A stretch of 64,000 nucleotides of DNA from Mugil cephalus (taxonomy: Eukaryota > Chordata > Actinopteri > Mugiliformes > Mugilidae), in contig NC_061783.1 of assembly GCF_022458985.1 (NCBI RefSeq), positions 12,531,913-12,595,912 on the forward strand. The letters are read 5' to 3'. The translations under genes were made by a program, and so were the position numbers. Below the pieces are notes generated by a model. The model saw nothing but the letters and a program-made list of their open reading frames with translations, ran no database searches and was not told where the DNA came from. Of the stretch, positions 49,487 through 62,159 are shown one piece after another; the first letter of the stretch is position 1; every line of letters starts with the position of its first letter.

Positions 49487-52400
49487 AAGAAAGAAATGAT
49501 GGAGCTCTGCAGACTTCTATTAGATGTGGGCTTTAATGTGGTCGATTGACGGGGGGGAATTGAGCCACTGCAGAAGGAGGCAGGCGAGCAGCCTTTTGTC
49601 CCAGCTGCAAATCAACAAAATGCCCAAATGTTTGTGGATCAATAGCACATGATTTAAATGCCATGTCGTTTTCTTATTTGCATGGGAATGGGGCTGTTAA
49701 CAATACACGTTTGCTCTCAATCTTGCTCAGGTAATTTGAATATTCTTGCATGTTTTGCATGCGTCATGCAATATAAACATTAACTGCCATGAAACTGCCA
49801 GTATTTTCCTTAGAAAATGGATTAATTGAGGCTACAGTGTAATGATGCATGCAAAATAACCCAGGCAATTAGAGCCTATCAATCCTCCAGACTGGAAGCT
49901 TATGTCAGCGCTGACCTTTGCACCCAAATTCAGAATTTATGTCACAGAAGAGAAGAATCCAGTCAGAAGCTGGAGAAAAACATGAACACACATGCAACTA
50001 TTTTTCTGCTGGGGGCTTTACTTCATGCTCGCAAAAGTTCCCTCCCTGTGTTTCTTCGAAAAAACATCCAGATTGGATTCTCACGTCAGACGATTGGGTT
50101 TAGTTTTATGCCTTTTTTCAGGAATCGTTCAGAGAGAGATGTGTGGTTTCCTCCCTCTGAACATGTATGTCATGGACTCACAGAAGCAACATTTCTTTGC
50201 CTTGCTTGTTCTGCAGCAAATGAATGGATCCATTGACCGTGAAAGACTCTTTTAGGAGCAGCTCAGGACACAAACGGTGCACAAAACATCTTGGTTGTTC
50301 TGAAGTAGTCTAATCTTACAAAATTCATATTTCACCACGGGATTAATCGTAAAGACTTTACCGCTAATAGTCTATGACGTGATGGCCTGTTCGTGCAACA
50401 CTAACCGAGTAAAGCCTAAATGAATTTTCGGTATATCTCACGGCCTAATTTCTCCTTCCTTCCTCGCCACAGACTGGATTATTGACTAATTCCAGTTTGG
50501 GTTTCTTGGTCGCCAATCAGCCACTTTGTAAGGTGGATTAATTTGAGGCTAACACGCCAAAAGTAAGGATGTTTTCTTAAAATACAATGACTGCAATGGT
50601 GCTTTGACTCATAATCCGCTCCATTTAGAAAGTGAGTTGATGTGGGCCGTGAGTAGAATTGACAGACATCCAAGTGCAGCCTCTGCTCTATTCATTTCCT
50701 TAATATCTTCTGCAAAGAGCTGTTCAAATATCATCTGTAACAGGTAGAGCCGGACTGGCTGCTGTAAATTCCTCCTTGGAGCCCGGTGGGGTGTTGGTGA
50801 CGGGTGGAGACCAACGACCTTGGCTGCATCCGAATCACTGCTCAAACTGAGTGCTCGATTTTGACTCTTGCTTGATATTTTTACGCTTGAGTGGCGGAAG
50901 AAACCGGTTACAACAAAAGCACATGACGGGTTGTTATAAAATCGATGGTGGTAAATGAATCCCTCTGTTTTAATGCTTTATTTCTCTTTTTGAAATACAT
51001 ATTTTATCCAGTTTGTAATCCAGTGATAATAACTGAGTGTTGAGGCAAAGTCAAAAGAGACCTATGATCACAGCATATAAAATGGAAAGTCTGGTGTTTT
51101 TCTTCAAGGCAACAAAATCTAAACCTGACAAAACACATCTGTTTAATTTATGAAGATCATGAATATTGTAATTTTTTTTTCAGATTTATTCATGATATTA
51201 TCACTGTGCTCTAGGCTTTCCATTCATACTGTACATGAAAACACCAGTAGGAATATTAACGTGACAAACAAAAGTAGACTAGAAGTGGTTTGATGTCCAC
51301 AAATCTCAGAGTTTCGACTAATCTAACTAATCTTTCCCCTAAAATCTTTAAAAGGGTTTAGATCAACACGGTTCAGCCAAGTTATGTCTTTTTTTACTTT
51401 CCTCAGTTATTCGCCATCGTGCTGAACTCAGTGCCCTGTCAGCCTCAGGCCAACTAATCACAGGAGAGGAGCCACCAGCTTATTTGGAACTTAGCCCATG
51501 TTTTTATCAGGGGAAGTTGTCCAAATATTTGCCCACGATCAATCTAAAGCTGTAAAACTGTAAAATGAAAGTGAAATAAAATAAAATAGTGGCTCCGTTA
51601 GATCTAACTAATAATCAGCATTTAGTCAAAAGGCTATTGTCTCCTGTTTTACAAACTTTATCCATGTACTGTCTTAATTAGGACTAATCTGCTGTGAATT
51701 ATAAGTAAACGAAGACCTATTTAAATGAAAAAACTATTGGCAGGCCGCTCAGGTAGTTAAACCCCAGTGGAAAACATCTAATATATTTGTTATACAACTC
51801 AAATAAAGAATGTAAAAATCTGACATCAGCACCAAATCACAAACGTTTCCCCCTTCTCATTAGCAGGTATAAATTAATGTCACCATGGAAACACAGGTCT
51901 CAGTTGGCCTGGGAATACGGCGACTAACTGTTCAGGGTAAAATGAAGTCAGAGTTGGGTTTTATTGTGAAGTGGATTAACTTGTAAATCCAGCTACGCCC
52001 TCATCGGGTAAATAAGTCAAACACGAGATGAGACACAGCTTGATCGGATACTTTTCAAATGACAATAATTTCATTGTCAAATATCAACAAATTGGATCTT
52101 TCTATTATTATATTCAATCAGAGTTATGTTTTTTCAAGTTAGAAAAACTGAAGTCAGCCAAATTAATAATAATAATAATAATAATATCAGTACCATTGAC
52201 AAACTCCCAACATCTACTAATCCGCTGCAGAAAATAGTCCCAGTTTAAGATGTGTTTCAAATGAGCTAAAGTTCCCCCTGGCTAAGATTCTTTATTTAAT
52301 GCTGCACGGGAAACCGGAAATAAAAACCAGAACCCCCTCCGGAGCAGCTGCTGCCTGCGTACCAGCTGTTCAGTTTGTGCACAACAAACCTCAAGTGTCA

Positions 52401-55400
52401 CCACAGTCATGGAGAGTCAGTGAGCGTAAGGCAGGAGGAGGCGTTGGCGGCGGCTGTATGTTGTTGTGTTGTGTTGCTGCCGGTGGTCGTAGTGGGGCGT
52501 CTTCTCGTGTTACCGCTGGCTCCGAGGACAGCCAGTGAAAACCTATAGCGGCCGTTTTCAGTTTCAGACATGCATTAGGAAGCTGAAAGAGGAGCAGGAG
52601 CAGAAACAGGCCTCTCCTGAGATTGGTGGCTGACAGCAGAGACACGAGATTGGAGCTTTCTTTTGTTTTATGAGAATAATTAATTCTGCATTTGACTACA
52701 CGTCTTTAGGTTCTGGATTAGCGAAGCATTACAGCAGTTGACTCATTTAGCTGTTACTTTAGCCAGCTACGGCCTTCACCCTGTGGGAGGGTTCGGTCAT
52801 TGGCATGCTCTGGTCTGTCCAAACGTGGATGGGGTGTCCCATCTGTCCCCGCGGTGTCAGCTGATTGAGAGAGAGTCAATCTCAGAGCCAATCTCGTTTA
52901 CCCACCGACACCTCCGATTATCTCACTTAGAGCGAGGCACAGGGAGGAAGTCGATTTTCAGATTAGATGGCTTCTTCGTGTTTGCTCACAGGCTGTAGCC
53001 CGCTGGTCATTTGTAACGGAGGACTCCTCAAATTATTAGTTAATCGTTTCCCTAATGAACTGATCCATTGTCTGTAAAATACGTGAAAATGTCACAACTT
53101 TCCCTAAAGCTGATTTTAATTCATTAAGATCATGTGGCTCGGAACGACCGATGCTGTAAAATCTTATGAACATTATAATTATTTGAGGTAACTGTGCGTG
53201 CTCCTTCTAAACCTAAATTAAACTGTATTATAAGTATTATATTTCAGTGTACAGGCATATTTCTTATATATATATATATCAGTGATTTCTAAGGTCAAAT
53301 TACAACGGCTGAATGAGGTGGTGCAGATTTAAGACCACGTTCGCAGTTTGCAACAGAATGTAAAATATGCTTGAATACTACTGTAGTAGTAAAGGTGGTG
53401 ACTGGTGCAAGTCTATGGATTAAGTTTATTAAAACCCAGAAAAATGGAATGTAGACTAAATACACGAGGCTAATGTGGGATTAAACGGTACAGAGTTCAT
53501 TTACGTGGCCGACGATCACAGTGGTTCTTTCAAGGAGAAAATCTTTAAGTCTGTAAATGCCAGACATTTGATCGTGTTCATTACAGCTCTTTAAGGACTA
53601 GAAGACTCTTAATCTATGTCTTGATTAATATGGTTCGGTGTGTTTCAGGCGCGTTTGTGGCAGCGTTTTAATTTAGCAGCCCATCCAACTAATACAACAA
53701 CAAACCACAAATGATACGATATATTACATGCTAACTGTCTGACGTTTGACTGTGAGAGCTTACACTGTCCCTGTGGCATCTAAAAGGGCCCATTGTTTCT
53801 TTCCTAAACATAAGAATTGGTGCTTGGCCCCTGATAAAGAGAGAAGAGTCACATGTTGAGCAATCAGAGCCAATCACCGGCTGTCATGGGTTTATATTCA
53901 TCACATGAAGGAGAGAAGAAGACATACTGCTGACATTGTCATGGAGAGTAAATCGATTTAAGATTTCTAAGAATTTTTATTTTTATGTGTCTAGGCTGAG
54001 ACTTCTAGTATCTGATAGTTAAAAAGGAGCAGTTTAGAAAGTTGTTTGGAAAATAACTTGACCCTGTTTTCATGTTGTAAAATGAATTTTGTGACCTAAT
54101 ATATTCTTTAATACTTGTTATTCTATACATCCATGGCTTAATTCATATAAATCCAGGGTTTTATTCAGTCCACTCCAGAAAAAGTCTGGTCTCATTCTGT
54201 TCGACCAAGAATATGAAACCCAAAGATATCTAGACTGTAATGATAAAAACAGAAAAAAAGCAGCAAATCTTCACATTTAAGTAGCTACAAATGTCAAATT
54301 CTTGCCTCGTATAGTATCAGGACTGTTAAATTTTATTTTTTGCACTACAGCTTGTGTTTGCATTTTTTTGGGCACCATAGAGTCTAATCTCATTCATGCC
54401 CACAGCATGAATTTGCGAAAAACAAGTGCGAAACTTACATAGGAGACTGCATTTTTTTAACAAAAATAATATACTATCCCTAATTGTTGCCCACTGTTTT
54501 TCTAAGAGAAATAGCCAGGACACAACAGGACTAAACAGCAGACTGCAATGTGCCCAAATTTTTCTTATTTTTCTTGAGAAATTACATTTTTTTAAGGATA
54601 GTTTATTAAATGTAACATCATCCTAATTTACCTGTTCTTCTTTGCCTTAAAACAAATGTAAAAAATCTGAAGTTGTCGTTACTTATAGGTTATTATGCTG
54701 TTGTCTTACTGCTCTGGCCCACTTGAGATCAAATTGGGCTGAATGTGGCCCCCAAACTAAAATGAGTTTGACACCCCTGATTAAGGTGTTCGGACCCAAT
54801 GAGGTTTTGTTGTATTATGTGTGTTAGAAACATGATTCTTCTCTAAGAAAAACTAGATTGCCAAAAAAACTCAAGGTGCACAGTGTGTCGACTGAACACG
54901 CCTCATAATACCTGATACAGTTTTATATCAAACATCTATTTATAGTTATGTTTCCTGTGCTATAATCTGAGAAAACCTCTGCAAAACCGGCATGACGTTC
55001 ATTCTAGTTGCACCTTTTGCCCCCGACCTTCGTCCCTCGCTGGATGCAGGAGGTCACGTGTTTTGCTCATGAAGCTGCTGTCATCCAGATGCATGCGATT
55101 AACAGGTGGCCGTGTGTCGTGTTCTTTGCCCTCCTCTTCTCAAAGCCGAACTACCTCCTCCCTACACAGCCATCGCCAGCCCCGATGCCGGCGGTGTGCC
55201 TGTCATCAACTGCCGCGTGTGCCAGTCGCTCATCCACCTGGACGGGAAGCTGCATCAGCACGTGGTCAAGTGCACGGTCTGCAATGAAGCCACAGTAAGT
55301 GGAGGTTTTATAAAAGGTGGCTGGTATTGACAGCCTCTCCTCTCCTCTTAGTTCTGTATTTCCACATTAGCGATACCTGGTTTGATTCACTGACTGGAAC

Positions 55401-58400
55401 ATTGCTGCAGGCAATTCATCCACATCTGTCAGTTTCCTGTCTGAGTTTCAATAAATAAGTGAAGGGGAGATCAAATGACTGTCATTGTCGTCAGTGTTGA
55501 ACTATAGCGTCTTTTTATTCCTTTATTTTTGTGTTTTCTTTTCTTTGCATCGGTTTGGTTTTAAATGACCCGTTCTTCGTGCAGCCCATCAAGAATCCTC
55601 CAGCAGGGAAGAAGTACGTGAGGTGTCCTTGTAACTGCCTGCTCATCTGTAAAGACACGTCCAGGAGGATAGGATGTCCTCGACCAAACTGGTAGGTCAC
55701 AGTGTTCGGACTGATTTGCTGCCGCACGCGTCCTTAAAGTCCCTATTATTTCATTCATTCCTTAAACTGCACCTGCACCTGAGGCTGTGATGAAAGTCAT
55801 CTGGTTGAAGGCGAATCAAAACTTTTTCTGTGCTCTTTTGCTCTTCAAAAACTCTTGTCTTTGTTCCCTCTGACAGTAGACGTATAATAAACCTGAGCCC
55901 GGTGATGGTAATCCCAGAGGAGCAACCCGCCCAGCCGGCGCTGCCCATCCAACCTGAGGGGATGAGGGTGGTGTGCGGTCACTGTGGTAACACCTTCCTA
56001 GTACGTAAGACCTCAAAGACGACCAACCTTAGCCAATCACAGGCTTGTTAATGTGGAATTGTTGTGCTGTTGTTGGTACGTGCATTTAAATGGTTTGAGA
56101 GCCTCGTCTTATGCTATACTTCTTAAGGGTAGAAAACCATTTGTGTTCTTATTGTTTGAACTTGTTTTGATTTATACTTTTTATCAGTCGAGATGAAAAC
56201 CTCTACATTATGACCTTTGCCCGTGGGTGCCGTGCATTTTCTGCATGTTTTCTCTCCTTGCCTGACTCCTCAAACGTCCTGAGTGTCCACTTGATCACTG
56301 TGTGACCACACTGCATTAACCTGCAGCTACGGCTGCACTTAGTCCCTCCTCAGATAGACATGTGCACTTAGACTGAGTTTATCATGCAAGAAAGTGATGT
56401 GCAGAACCTGAAGCGCTGAGTCGGTGTGACGCTGACTCAACGCTGTGCTGTTGCCGTCTTAACGTCTGCGCACTGTTGCTTGCGGCCTCTGTAGGGCAGT
56501 GAGGACGCCAGCTCATCCCAGCCAATGTCTGGTCTCCCCACCGATGGCTCTCCCCCAGCACAACAACAGGTTGAGAAAGCTGGTCGTACTGGTGGACATA
56601 TTAACAACAGCCTAACCCGCTCCAATCCAATCCTTATTCACACTGGAGATAATTTGACTTTGTGCACATCTGGCTTTGAGCAGAGCTTCAGTAAAGAACG
56701 GCATGTTTTGGATTAAAAGCGTACAAGCTTTGTTGTGTAAAATCACGACTTCACCGAAGCCAGATGTCAAAAGTCGCATATTTATCTTGTGTCAATAGGA
56801 ACTGTTAATCATGCCGTGGTGGTTTGAAAATTTCTTTAACACTGCTTTTTTAACTCCAGATGAAACCATAACTAACATATACGGAAGAGGATTAGGGCCA
56901 CTGTGTGGAAAAAAGTGAGTTCTGACTCTGAATTTTGACTTTTTTCTCAGAATTCTGACTTTAATCTCAGATTTGTGACTTTAATCTCAAAATTCTGAGA
57001 AAAAAGTCATAATTCTGACTTTAATCTCATAATTCTGAGATTAAAGTCAGAACTCACCTTTTTTTCTCACAGTGGCCCTAATCCTCATCCGTAAACATAT
57101 TATAAGAATAAGGTGCAAATTTTGCCGCATAGCTTTCGCTCATCTTTGGTATTGTCTCTAGTAGGAATAAATAAAGGGCTTTAAGCGTTGGATTGTGTAA
57201 AATCATCTAAGCTTTCTGCTGATTGTTTGAAAGTGCAGTAGGATCGTAGTTGTCTGTGTTACGTCGATGTTGTAAATTGACAATGCAAATTGTTCTTCTG
57301 CTTCCTCGCAGTGGATGGAGCTTCGGTTCAACACGCTAGCCAAGTGTCCCCACTGCAAAAAGATGTGAGTCAACCGAACCTCCAGGCACACTTTGACACT
57401 CCATTCTCCATTTCTTTTTAGTTGCTGTCACTTTTAGCAAAGCTAATTGTCGCATGTCTTTTCCAAGTCTTTTCGCTGACATTAAAATACATTTCAGACT
57501 CATTTAAAAATAAAAGGGAGATGTGTCGCAGTTTGAGTTGTTTGCTCCGTAACCCCAATTCATGCCGTACAGTTATAGATTTGTAGTTTTCAGTTTGATT
57601 CTCTAAGGCACATAAATTAAATAACAGACACATAACATTGTATAATGATCCCCGAGGACGTCAACAACATCAACCCATTTTGTATAGCTGTTGCCTTTAA
57701 ACTTATTTTCTATTAAAATATGAAAAAAAATTCATATAAAGTTTGGGAAATCTGAATCTGGGAAACAGGGTAAAGCTGAGAATGATTTCGTCCCACACAG
57801 TGTTAAATCTTAGAGACACATTTGTCAAATTAAGACGAACACGTCTCACGTTAGAGCCGTTATTTTAAACTCCAGCCTTTGCTCCACATGGCAGACTCTC
57901 GTCCGTGTATTGTTTGTCTCATCCTGCCACGGTCGCACGCACTCAGATGTATTTTTTTGAAGCGGTGCTCGAGTGTTTACTGTTAAATTCACTGTAGCTC
58001 CACGCCGAGCTTTAGAGGTCTGGATTTGCGGTTCTTGGAAGGCGGGAGCGAGTGAGCGGGGCTAATCTAGACGTGTGACTGGAATTAAACCCTCACATGT
58101 AATGTTAACGGGGGAGGAGGGTCGCGGCGTGGCAGGCTGTGGGAAGGCGTTCGTCTGACAGCGGTTATGTGGACAGTAGGTGCACAAGGGAGACAGCGAT
58201 GCTGAGACACCAGACAACCTGTGTCTGGATAACGAGCTGCACCCGAGACGTGTCTTTGCATCTGTGTCATGTTTGTGCATCTGTCTTTTTCTGTACCTGT
58301 GTCTGGCTCTATCTTTGTAACTCTGCTGACAACATCTGTCTGTACCCATGTCTCCTCCCCTGCATGTATTTGGTTTATGACTCACAAAAGCCTCTCTCTT

Positions 58401-60851
58401 ATAATAACCAAGTCATAGTTGAGGTCATGTTTTGCCCACTCTCTGTCTTAGCTTAATTATTTCACCACTCCTTAAGCATCTCCTTAAAACCTTCTTCTCT
58501 TCTTTGTAACATAAATCAGAGCAGTGAAGGCTCATTCCATTTGGTCCCATGTTATGATGTCGCTGATGAGGAACCGAAATGTCCGGTGTGGCGGGACTTT
58601 TCCAAAACAATACGATCCGATTAACCCTTGATTTCTCTGATCTGTTCCTGTTTTTCAAGTTCTCCTCTTTACTGTAAATGTCAGAATTCTGATTCACGGC
58701 ATCGTCACAGGGTCAAATGAATGACACGGTCAGGCGGTGCAAATGTAAACACTAAGTCGAGGAGATGTGAATGCAGAAGGCAGGTGATCAGGCACCCCTA
58801 AGCCATCTGAACGCCAGCGATCCCTGAAGAATGCCTGAGTCCCGTCACATGAGAGGCATGTGAGAGCAGCGGGCGGACGGACGGGGGGGTGTAACAGTTA
58901 AAGCGGGGCAAGACGAGAACGAATGCCAGTCTGTGTTTGCATGGAGTCTGGATAGAGATGAAGTTGTCGGGAGCCGCTCATGTGACCGCCCTCGAGCGCT
59001 TTGGTGTGTAACTTGGAAATGGGAAGTGAGAGATTTTTGACTCATAAGATTGTCAGGGTGCTGTGAAGTGAGATCACCGGGAAGCTGTGTGGGACGAAGA
59101 CAATATCATCATTATGAAAGTGATTTCCACAGAAAGATGAAAACAATATTTACTGTCACAACAAACCCATGAACTCTTCACAAAGCTTTTTGCTCTGGAG
59201 GCAGCTGAATTGAATTCTTATACCAAAACTGAAGTTTTATCATATGTTCTTCTAACTACTTCCATTCTCTTTATATGTTGACCTAAAAACTCACTCTCCT
59301 TTTCCTTCTCCTTTGTCTCTTCTTCCTGCAGATCCTCTGTTGGCAGTGCGCTCCCTAGGAGGCGCTGTTGTGCTTATATAACCATAGGAATGATCTGCAT
59401 TTTCATTGGAGTGGGTTTAACAGTAAGTACAGTCTCTGTCTGTTTGCAGCGTTGGTTTTTGGCCAGACAGTATCCAAATATGCAGAACTAAATATGCAGA
59501 AAAAAAAAATGAAAACAAAGTTTTCAAAATAAAAGTCCCAAAAAAGTTTTTAAACAAGGCGGTTTACATCAGTGTAAGGGGCTCTCTGAGGCTTGGCCTA
59601 CAGCTAAATACTGACATTGGCATTCCAGCATGCTCACGCTGATGCTAAGTAGGCTTAGCCTCCTGACATGCTTACATTTCCTAACTAGCACAAATAGTTA
59701 AGTACTTCTGAGGCTGATGGGAATGTGAATAGCTTAGCAGGTTTGATCATAAAAAAAAGTAATGAACAAATAGATCTTTTTGAGCAGAGTATTTTGAATT
59801 TGGGTCGAATCATCAGAACCATCTTTCTAAGAAACACCTTTTAATCCGAATTTAGCATCACGTCAACCAAATTTGTGGGTATTGATCTGGTCATTTAAGT
59901 AGCAGAGGGGGTTGGTAATTACCGTCAGGTGCTTTGGTGTTAATGAAATTAACAACAGGTGCACTAGAGGGGCAGCAATGGGACGTAGACGATTCCTACT
60001 GCACATCCACAGATGTTAACCTTGTTGTGATGTTAGAGGAAAAGTCAGGGGATCACAACGTTTCCAGTAGTTGTTGTTGTTGACATATTTCACCACAGTG
60101 GTCCACCATCTGGCTTTCACATCTGGCTAGACATGCTACGTGAGGACAGAAATGTAAATGAATCTACGTGCACAGATCAGCCACAACATTAAAACCACTG
60201 ACAGGAGAAGTAAATAAATGTCCTGTTACCAGACACCACAGGACACGCTCAGAAGGCCCATGTCCATTCTCTGATGAGTCACAACTGCTTTGGAGTCGCA
60301 AAGAAGACCTACATAATATGGTCATAATGTTAAGGCTGATCTGTGTATTCGAGAAATGTGCAGTTTGTTGTAAACAGACTCATGAAAACAGAAATAATCA
60401 GAAATCTGCATAAATCTATTGTAGTGGTGTTACACTCACTGTGACCCATTAAGACACTTCACTGTTTGAATAACCTCATATTGTTGAGTGTGTCACATAT
60501 TATCACATCAATATCACACTTACATAATAACTGCTATAACCAGATTAAAATACTGATCTCTCCAGAATGATTCATGAAATTTTAATTCAGTGTTACGGAG
60601 CTGGAATGAGGATGTGTCATTGAGAAAGTGTAGTGAAATATCAAAGATCTGTCTGCGAGATACAGACGAGTTGTGTGTTGATGTTTTTTTTTCTTCTGTC
60701 CGCGCAGGTTGGTACTCGGGACTTTGCCAGCCGCTACAACGCCACCTACGTGTCCTGGGCGTTCGCCTACTTGCTGGGCCTCATCTGTCTGATACGAGCC
60801 TGCTACTGGGGAGCGATCAAAGTCAGCTACCCGGAGAACAGCTTCGCCTAG
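49052..60851 (+). CDS. pip4p2: PtdIns-4,5-bisphosphate 4-phosphatase type 2 (TMEM55A), frame broken in this sequence
   Basis: The protein sits in late endosome/lysosome membranes and is reported to remove the 4-phosphate of PtdIns(4,5)P2. Seven exons are clear: 49052-49157, 55146-55294, 55585-55691, 55877-56000, 57312-57364, 59332-59421, 60708-60851. The start [13 protein letters not shown] matches human (MAADGVDERSPLL). The cytosolic part has LPPPYTA, many CxxC pairs ([35 protein letters not shown]) and the proposed catalytic CX5R motif, CKDTSRR, with Cys107. Two C-terminal membrane segments follow (ITIGMICI..., YLLGLICLI). Exon 59332-59421 is 90 bases where frame-keeping needs 91: the run at 59400-59402 has three T where four are expected. 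As written, the frame ends soon after (ICISLEWV-stop) before the membrane segments. The last exon reads correctly in the original frame. With one more base the protein would be 257 residues, as in human. A sequencing or assembly error is the simplest reading. Confidence 0.93.
49464..49490. repeat. GA microsatellite
   Basis: A run of GA units passing into GAAA units in pip4p2 intron 1. Confidence 0.85.
54560..54779 (-). mobile_element. hAT-type transposon end and internal fragment
   Basis: Read on the minus strand the element starts CAGGGGTGTCAAACTCATTT and continues GGGGGCCACATTCAGCCCAA. This is a classic hAT terminal sequence found in many vertebrates. It goes on with AATAACCTATAAGTAACG and TTTAATAAACTATCCTT, shared with the fragment at 36890-37022. 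The far end was not found; the copy may reach further left than drawn. Confidence 0.6.
56880..57093. repeat. Palindromic MITE-like element with 6-base direct repeats
   Basis: A 214-base segment begins TACGGAAGAGGATTAGGGCC and ends with the near-perfect inverted copy GGCCCTAATCCTCATCCGTA. The interior is made of AGAATTCTGACTTTAATCTC-type units on both strands, so the whole could fold into one long hairpin. AACATA lies on both sides (56874-56879 and 57094-57099), which looks like a target-site duplication. It is in a pip4p2 intron. I do not know the superfamily. Confidence 0.75.
57365..59331 (+). other. pip4p2 intron between exons 5 and 6
   Basis: No exon, RNA gene or transposon was recognised. 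The open frames on both strands at about 58060-58460 lack any protein-like pattern. Confidence 0.5.
60171..60345. mobile_element. Internally deleted Tc1-like element
   Basis: The ends are inverted copies (CACAGATCAGCCACAACATT at the left; inverted CACAGATCAGCCTTAACATT at the right). About 40 bases of the left end are joined directly to the last part of the transposase region and the right end of the same family (CCAGACACCACAGGACAC, then ATGGTCATAATGTTA). It is a 175-base MITE-sized deletion product in the last pip4p2 intron. Confidence 0.75.
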
Positions 60852-62149
60852 AGCGGGAATGTCTCTGCAAAGCCCTGCACGGCTGGAAGAACAAACTCCA
60901 CTTTTAGTTTCTTCATCGTGTTCCGATTTCAAACTGGTCGTGTTCAGCGAAGTGGCACGTCTGCAGAGCGTCCGCACAGGAGTGTGTTGAAGAGAGAGAG
61001 AGAGAGCGTGTGTGTGTGCTGGAGATGTTTCATGCCGTGTTTGTGTTTTTTGACTCGCTGAACAAACCTACTGCCTGTCAATCAGTCTGCTCCACAGAGA
61101 CTCAAATCCTGCCCGGGTTTTGCCAAAAATCTTTCAAAATACAGAATCAAGAACTTGAAGAGAAAAAAGAAAAAAAAAAAAGAAAAAAAAGCTGTGATTT
61201 CTCTTAATTAATGCCAGAATTATTTGGCTCATACACTGATTTAACGATGATAGTTCAGCAGACCGGTTGGATTTAGTTTTTCTGGATCAGTTTTTCAGTT
61301 TTTCAGCCACCAGATTTTCTCTTGTTACTGACCAGACCAAAATGAGACAACCTCCAACGAAATAGTTTGCCCATTGCACTACGATTATATGCAAGTGTAA
61401 GTGTTGTTTTGCTGCTAGTTAAGCTCCAGCTACAGAAAGCTGCATATTCATACTGTATTGTAACAATTTACCTTGCCTGTGTACACTGACATAGTATTGC
61501 TATATGATTTTAACTCTTGAAATGATCTCTCTCTTTTTTTTTTTTTTTTTTTTTAAGAAATTGTCCTTCAATGCCCATGTGTGCCAACTTTGCTGCCCAG
61601 TGTTAGTCAAGAAGAGCATCAGATCACCAGTTTCTCTTTTGTTTACTGTGCCATTCTGCTTTTACTCCACTACAGCAATAACTCGTCGTGTTCTCAGAAC
61701 AATCTGGAAAAAAACAACAACAACATGGTGACTCCTGTTTGCATGTTGACTTCTGTTTCTGTCACAGAGGTGGTGTTCTGTTTCAGAGAGGTAGCTGAAG
61801 GGTACGATGTTCCTGTCTTTGCTCCTTCTGCCCGTGAGTTAGAATGTAAACCCCCCTCCCTTCGCTTGTATCGCTGCTCTCCGACCTCCCGTGAACTCCG
61901 TGCTAGCTAGCGTCGCTATACACTAACTCAGTATCCTGTCTCTTGACCTTGACCAGTGGGCACAGTCCAGACTTCTAACCTTGTTTTGAATGTGATGATG
62001 ACGACGACGATGATGATGATGATGAAGCAGAAAATACTATTGAAAAAAAAAATACTTTGTACATAGTTCAAATTCTTGGCAAAGTTGGTAGTGTGAGGTA
62101 GAAGGATGGAAAGATGGCTCGTGGGTCTTTTTAAAAATGATAATTTATC

Positions 62150-62155
62150 AATAAA
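62150..62155 (+). other. pip4p2: Poly(A) signal of pip4p2
   Basis: A canonical AATAAA lies about 1.3 kb after the pip4p2 stop codon, followed by TGT-rich sequence. The intervening 60852-62149 would be its 3' UTR, with a T-rich run at about 61533 and a GATGAC repeat at about 61995. Confidence 0.55.
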
Positions 62156-62159
62156 ATGC

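Larger units (their letters stand above)
49158..55145 (+). other. pip4p2 intron 1
   Basis: A 6 kb first intron, AT-rich overall, with simple repeats (GA at 49464, AAT at about 52165-52184, TA at about 53264) and the hAT-like end at 54560-54779. The sequence at about 52300-52560 is richer in GC but shows no supported exon. Confidence 0.5.

Noticed and set aside
49826-50255. Overlapping plus-strand frames of up to 136 residues in pip4p2 intron 1
   Set aside because: They have no recognised domain, the overlapping frames are equally open, and there are no convincing splice sites.
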